Shown here piece after piece: positions 51,507 through 52,277 of a stretch of 52,277 bases of DNA. The stretch's first letter is position 1; every line of letters starts with the position of its first letter. The stretch is taken from positions 1-52,277 of the forward strand of contig JALWLW010000057.1 in NCBI GenBank assembly GCA_027081065.1, given 5' to 3'. A program made the translations under genes and the position numbers. Origin of the DNA: Campylobacteraceae bacterium. GTDB lineage: Bacteria > Campylobacterota > Campylobacteria > Campylobacterales > Sulfurovaceae. The notes under the pieces are model-generated. The model saw only the letters and a program-made list of their open reading frames with translations, did not search any database and was not told where the DNA came from.

Positions 51507-52277
51507 GTGTTTTTATTATAGCAGAAGCAGGAGTAAATCATAATGGCTCAATAGAACTTGCAAAAAAGCTTATTGATGTTGCAGTAGAAGCTGGAGTTGA
51601 TGCTGTTAAGTTTCAAACCTTTAAAACTGAAAATTTGGTCTCTAAAAATGCACAAAAGGCAGAGTATCAAAAAGAGACCACCGATGCTAAAGAGTCTCAA
51701 TTTGAGATGATTAAGAAGTTAGAGTTAGATGTCGATACACACTATGAGCTAATTAGCTATTGTAATAGTAAAAATATTATGTTTTTATCTACCCCTTTTG
51801 ATTTAGAGAGTATTGATTTGTTAGATAAATTAGAGTTGCCTATTTTTAAAATTCCAAGTGGAGAGATTACGAACTTACCCTATTTACGAAAGATTGGGGC
51901 TTTAAAAAAACAGGTAATCTTATCAACAGGTATGGCAGATATTGGTGAGATAGAGGATGCACTCGATGTATTGATAGAGGCAGGTACTTCTAAAGATAAG
52001 ATTACAGTACTTCATGCAAATACTATGTATCCTACTCCTTATCAAGATGTGAATTTAAGAGCTATGGTGACTATTGGTAATACTTTTGATGTAGCTTTTG
52101 GCTATAGCGACCATACTTTAGGGATTGAGGTAGATATAGCTTCTGTGGCGATGGGTGCAACAGTGATAGAGAAACATTTTACTTTAGATAACTCTATGGA
52201 GGGACCAGACCACAAAGCTTCATTAGAACCACATGAATTAAAAGCAATGGTTAAAGCCATTAGAAATATAGAAAAGG
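51503..52277 (+). CDS. NeuB/LegI-family nonulosonic acid synthase (3' end outside window)
   Basis: The frame is open from the ATG at 51503 to the window edge, giving 258 residues. It shows the NeuB domain: IAEAGVNHNGSIELAKKLID, AVKFQTFKTENLVS, FLSTPFDLESIDLL, FKIPSGEITNLPYL, STGMADIGEIEDAL, HANTMYPTPYQDVNLRAM, GYSDHTLGIEVDIA and HFTLDNSMEGPDHKASLEP. These enzymes condense an N-acetyl sugar with phosphoenolpyruvate to form sialic-type acids. With LegB/LegC/NeuD-like neighbours, legionaminic acid is the likely product. The C-terminal antifreeze-like (SAF) domain is not in the window. Overlap with the previous gene is 4 bp. Confidence 0.93.
   Translation, partial: MSVFIIAEAGVNHNGSIELAKKLIDVAVEAGVDAVKFQTFKTENLVSKNAQKAEYQKETTDAKESQFEMIKKLELDVDTHYELISYCNSKNIMFLSTPFDLESIDLLDKLELPIFKIPSGEITNLPYLRKIGALKKQVILSTGMADIGEIEDALDVLIEAGTSKDKITVLHANTMYPTPYQDVNLRAMVTIGNTFDVAFGYSDHTLGIEVDIASVAMGATVIEKHFTLDNSMEGPDHKASLEPHELKAMVKAIRNIEK

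Noticed and set aside
1..52277. CRISPR arrays, tRNA and rRNA genes, riboswitches
   Set aside because: Looked for regular direct repeats with unique spacers, tRNA T-loop sequences and long conserved leaders; none was found. The only regular direct repeats are coding repeats and the short promoter repeat.

Overview
The window (52,277 bp, AT-rich) looks like a chromosomal segment of a Campylobacterota (Epsilonproteobacteria) species, probably Sulfurimonas/Sulfurovum-like. This is judged from protein styles: a short BioB starting MKKEIFLCAI, a 258-residue MurB, a ThrS without a TGS domain, a PEB4-like chaperone, and an AT-rich promoter with 10-bp periodicity. No rRNA, tRNA or CRISPR array was seen.

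Layout. 1-2543 is an insertion-sequence graveyard. A deleted IS3-family element (1-732) abuts the first 32 codons of an interrupted minus-strand gene. After a small outer-membrane beta-barrel gene comes an IS256-family deletion derivative (1715-2543) that keeps both inverted repeats. 2556-7116 holds a Lys-rich membrane-anchored protein with three exact 24-residue repeats, bioB, a CPA2 antiporter, an FtsB/DivIC-like protein and eno. 7180-18719 is a complete minus-strand pel exopolysaccharide operon in the order pelC-D-E-F-G-A-B. PelD lacks any RxxD motif. 19017-28133 is housekeeping: murB, yeiH, coaE, an L,D-transpeptidase, thrS-infC, glmM-lspA, a PEB4-like isomerase and dapF. 28210-38266 contains an orphan exosortase-like protein and a type II secretion (T2SS) cluster: gspK-L-M-N-C-D-E-J on the minus strand and gspG-H-I diverging on the plus strand. 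No gspF lies in the window.

38288-47238 is mixed: an OmpA-family lipoprotein, pyrE-frr, secG, bioC, a Bax-inhibitor-1 protein, a striking secreted protein with twelve 23-residue repeats in four triplets plus a peptidoglycan-binding domain, a large lipoprotein of unknown function, and tpx. 47409 to the right edge is a plus-strand nucleotide-sugar operon: a WecC-type dehydrogenase, then LegB-, LegC- and NeuD-like proteins and a NeuB/LegI synthase cut by the window end. It probably makes a legionaminic/sialic-type nonulosonate for surface glycans.

Much of the window serves the cell envelope: Pel matrix synthesis and export, protein secretion, exosortase, peptidoglycan enzymes and surface sugars. 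The least explained items are the 12x23 repeat protein, the exosortase without a visible substrate beside a T2SS without GspF, and the PelD lacking its expected c-di-GMP site. Several 3' ends carry perfect hairpins that include or touch the stop codon but mostly lack T-tracts.
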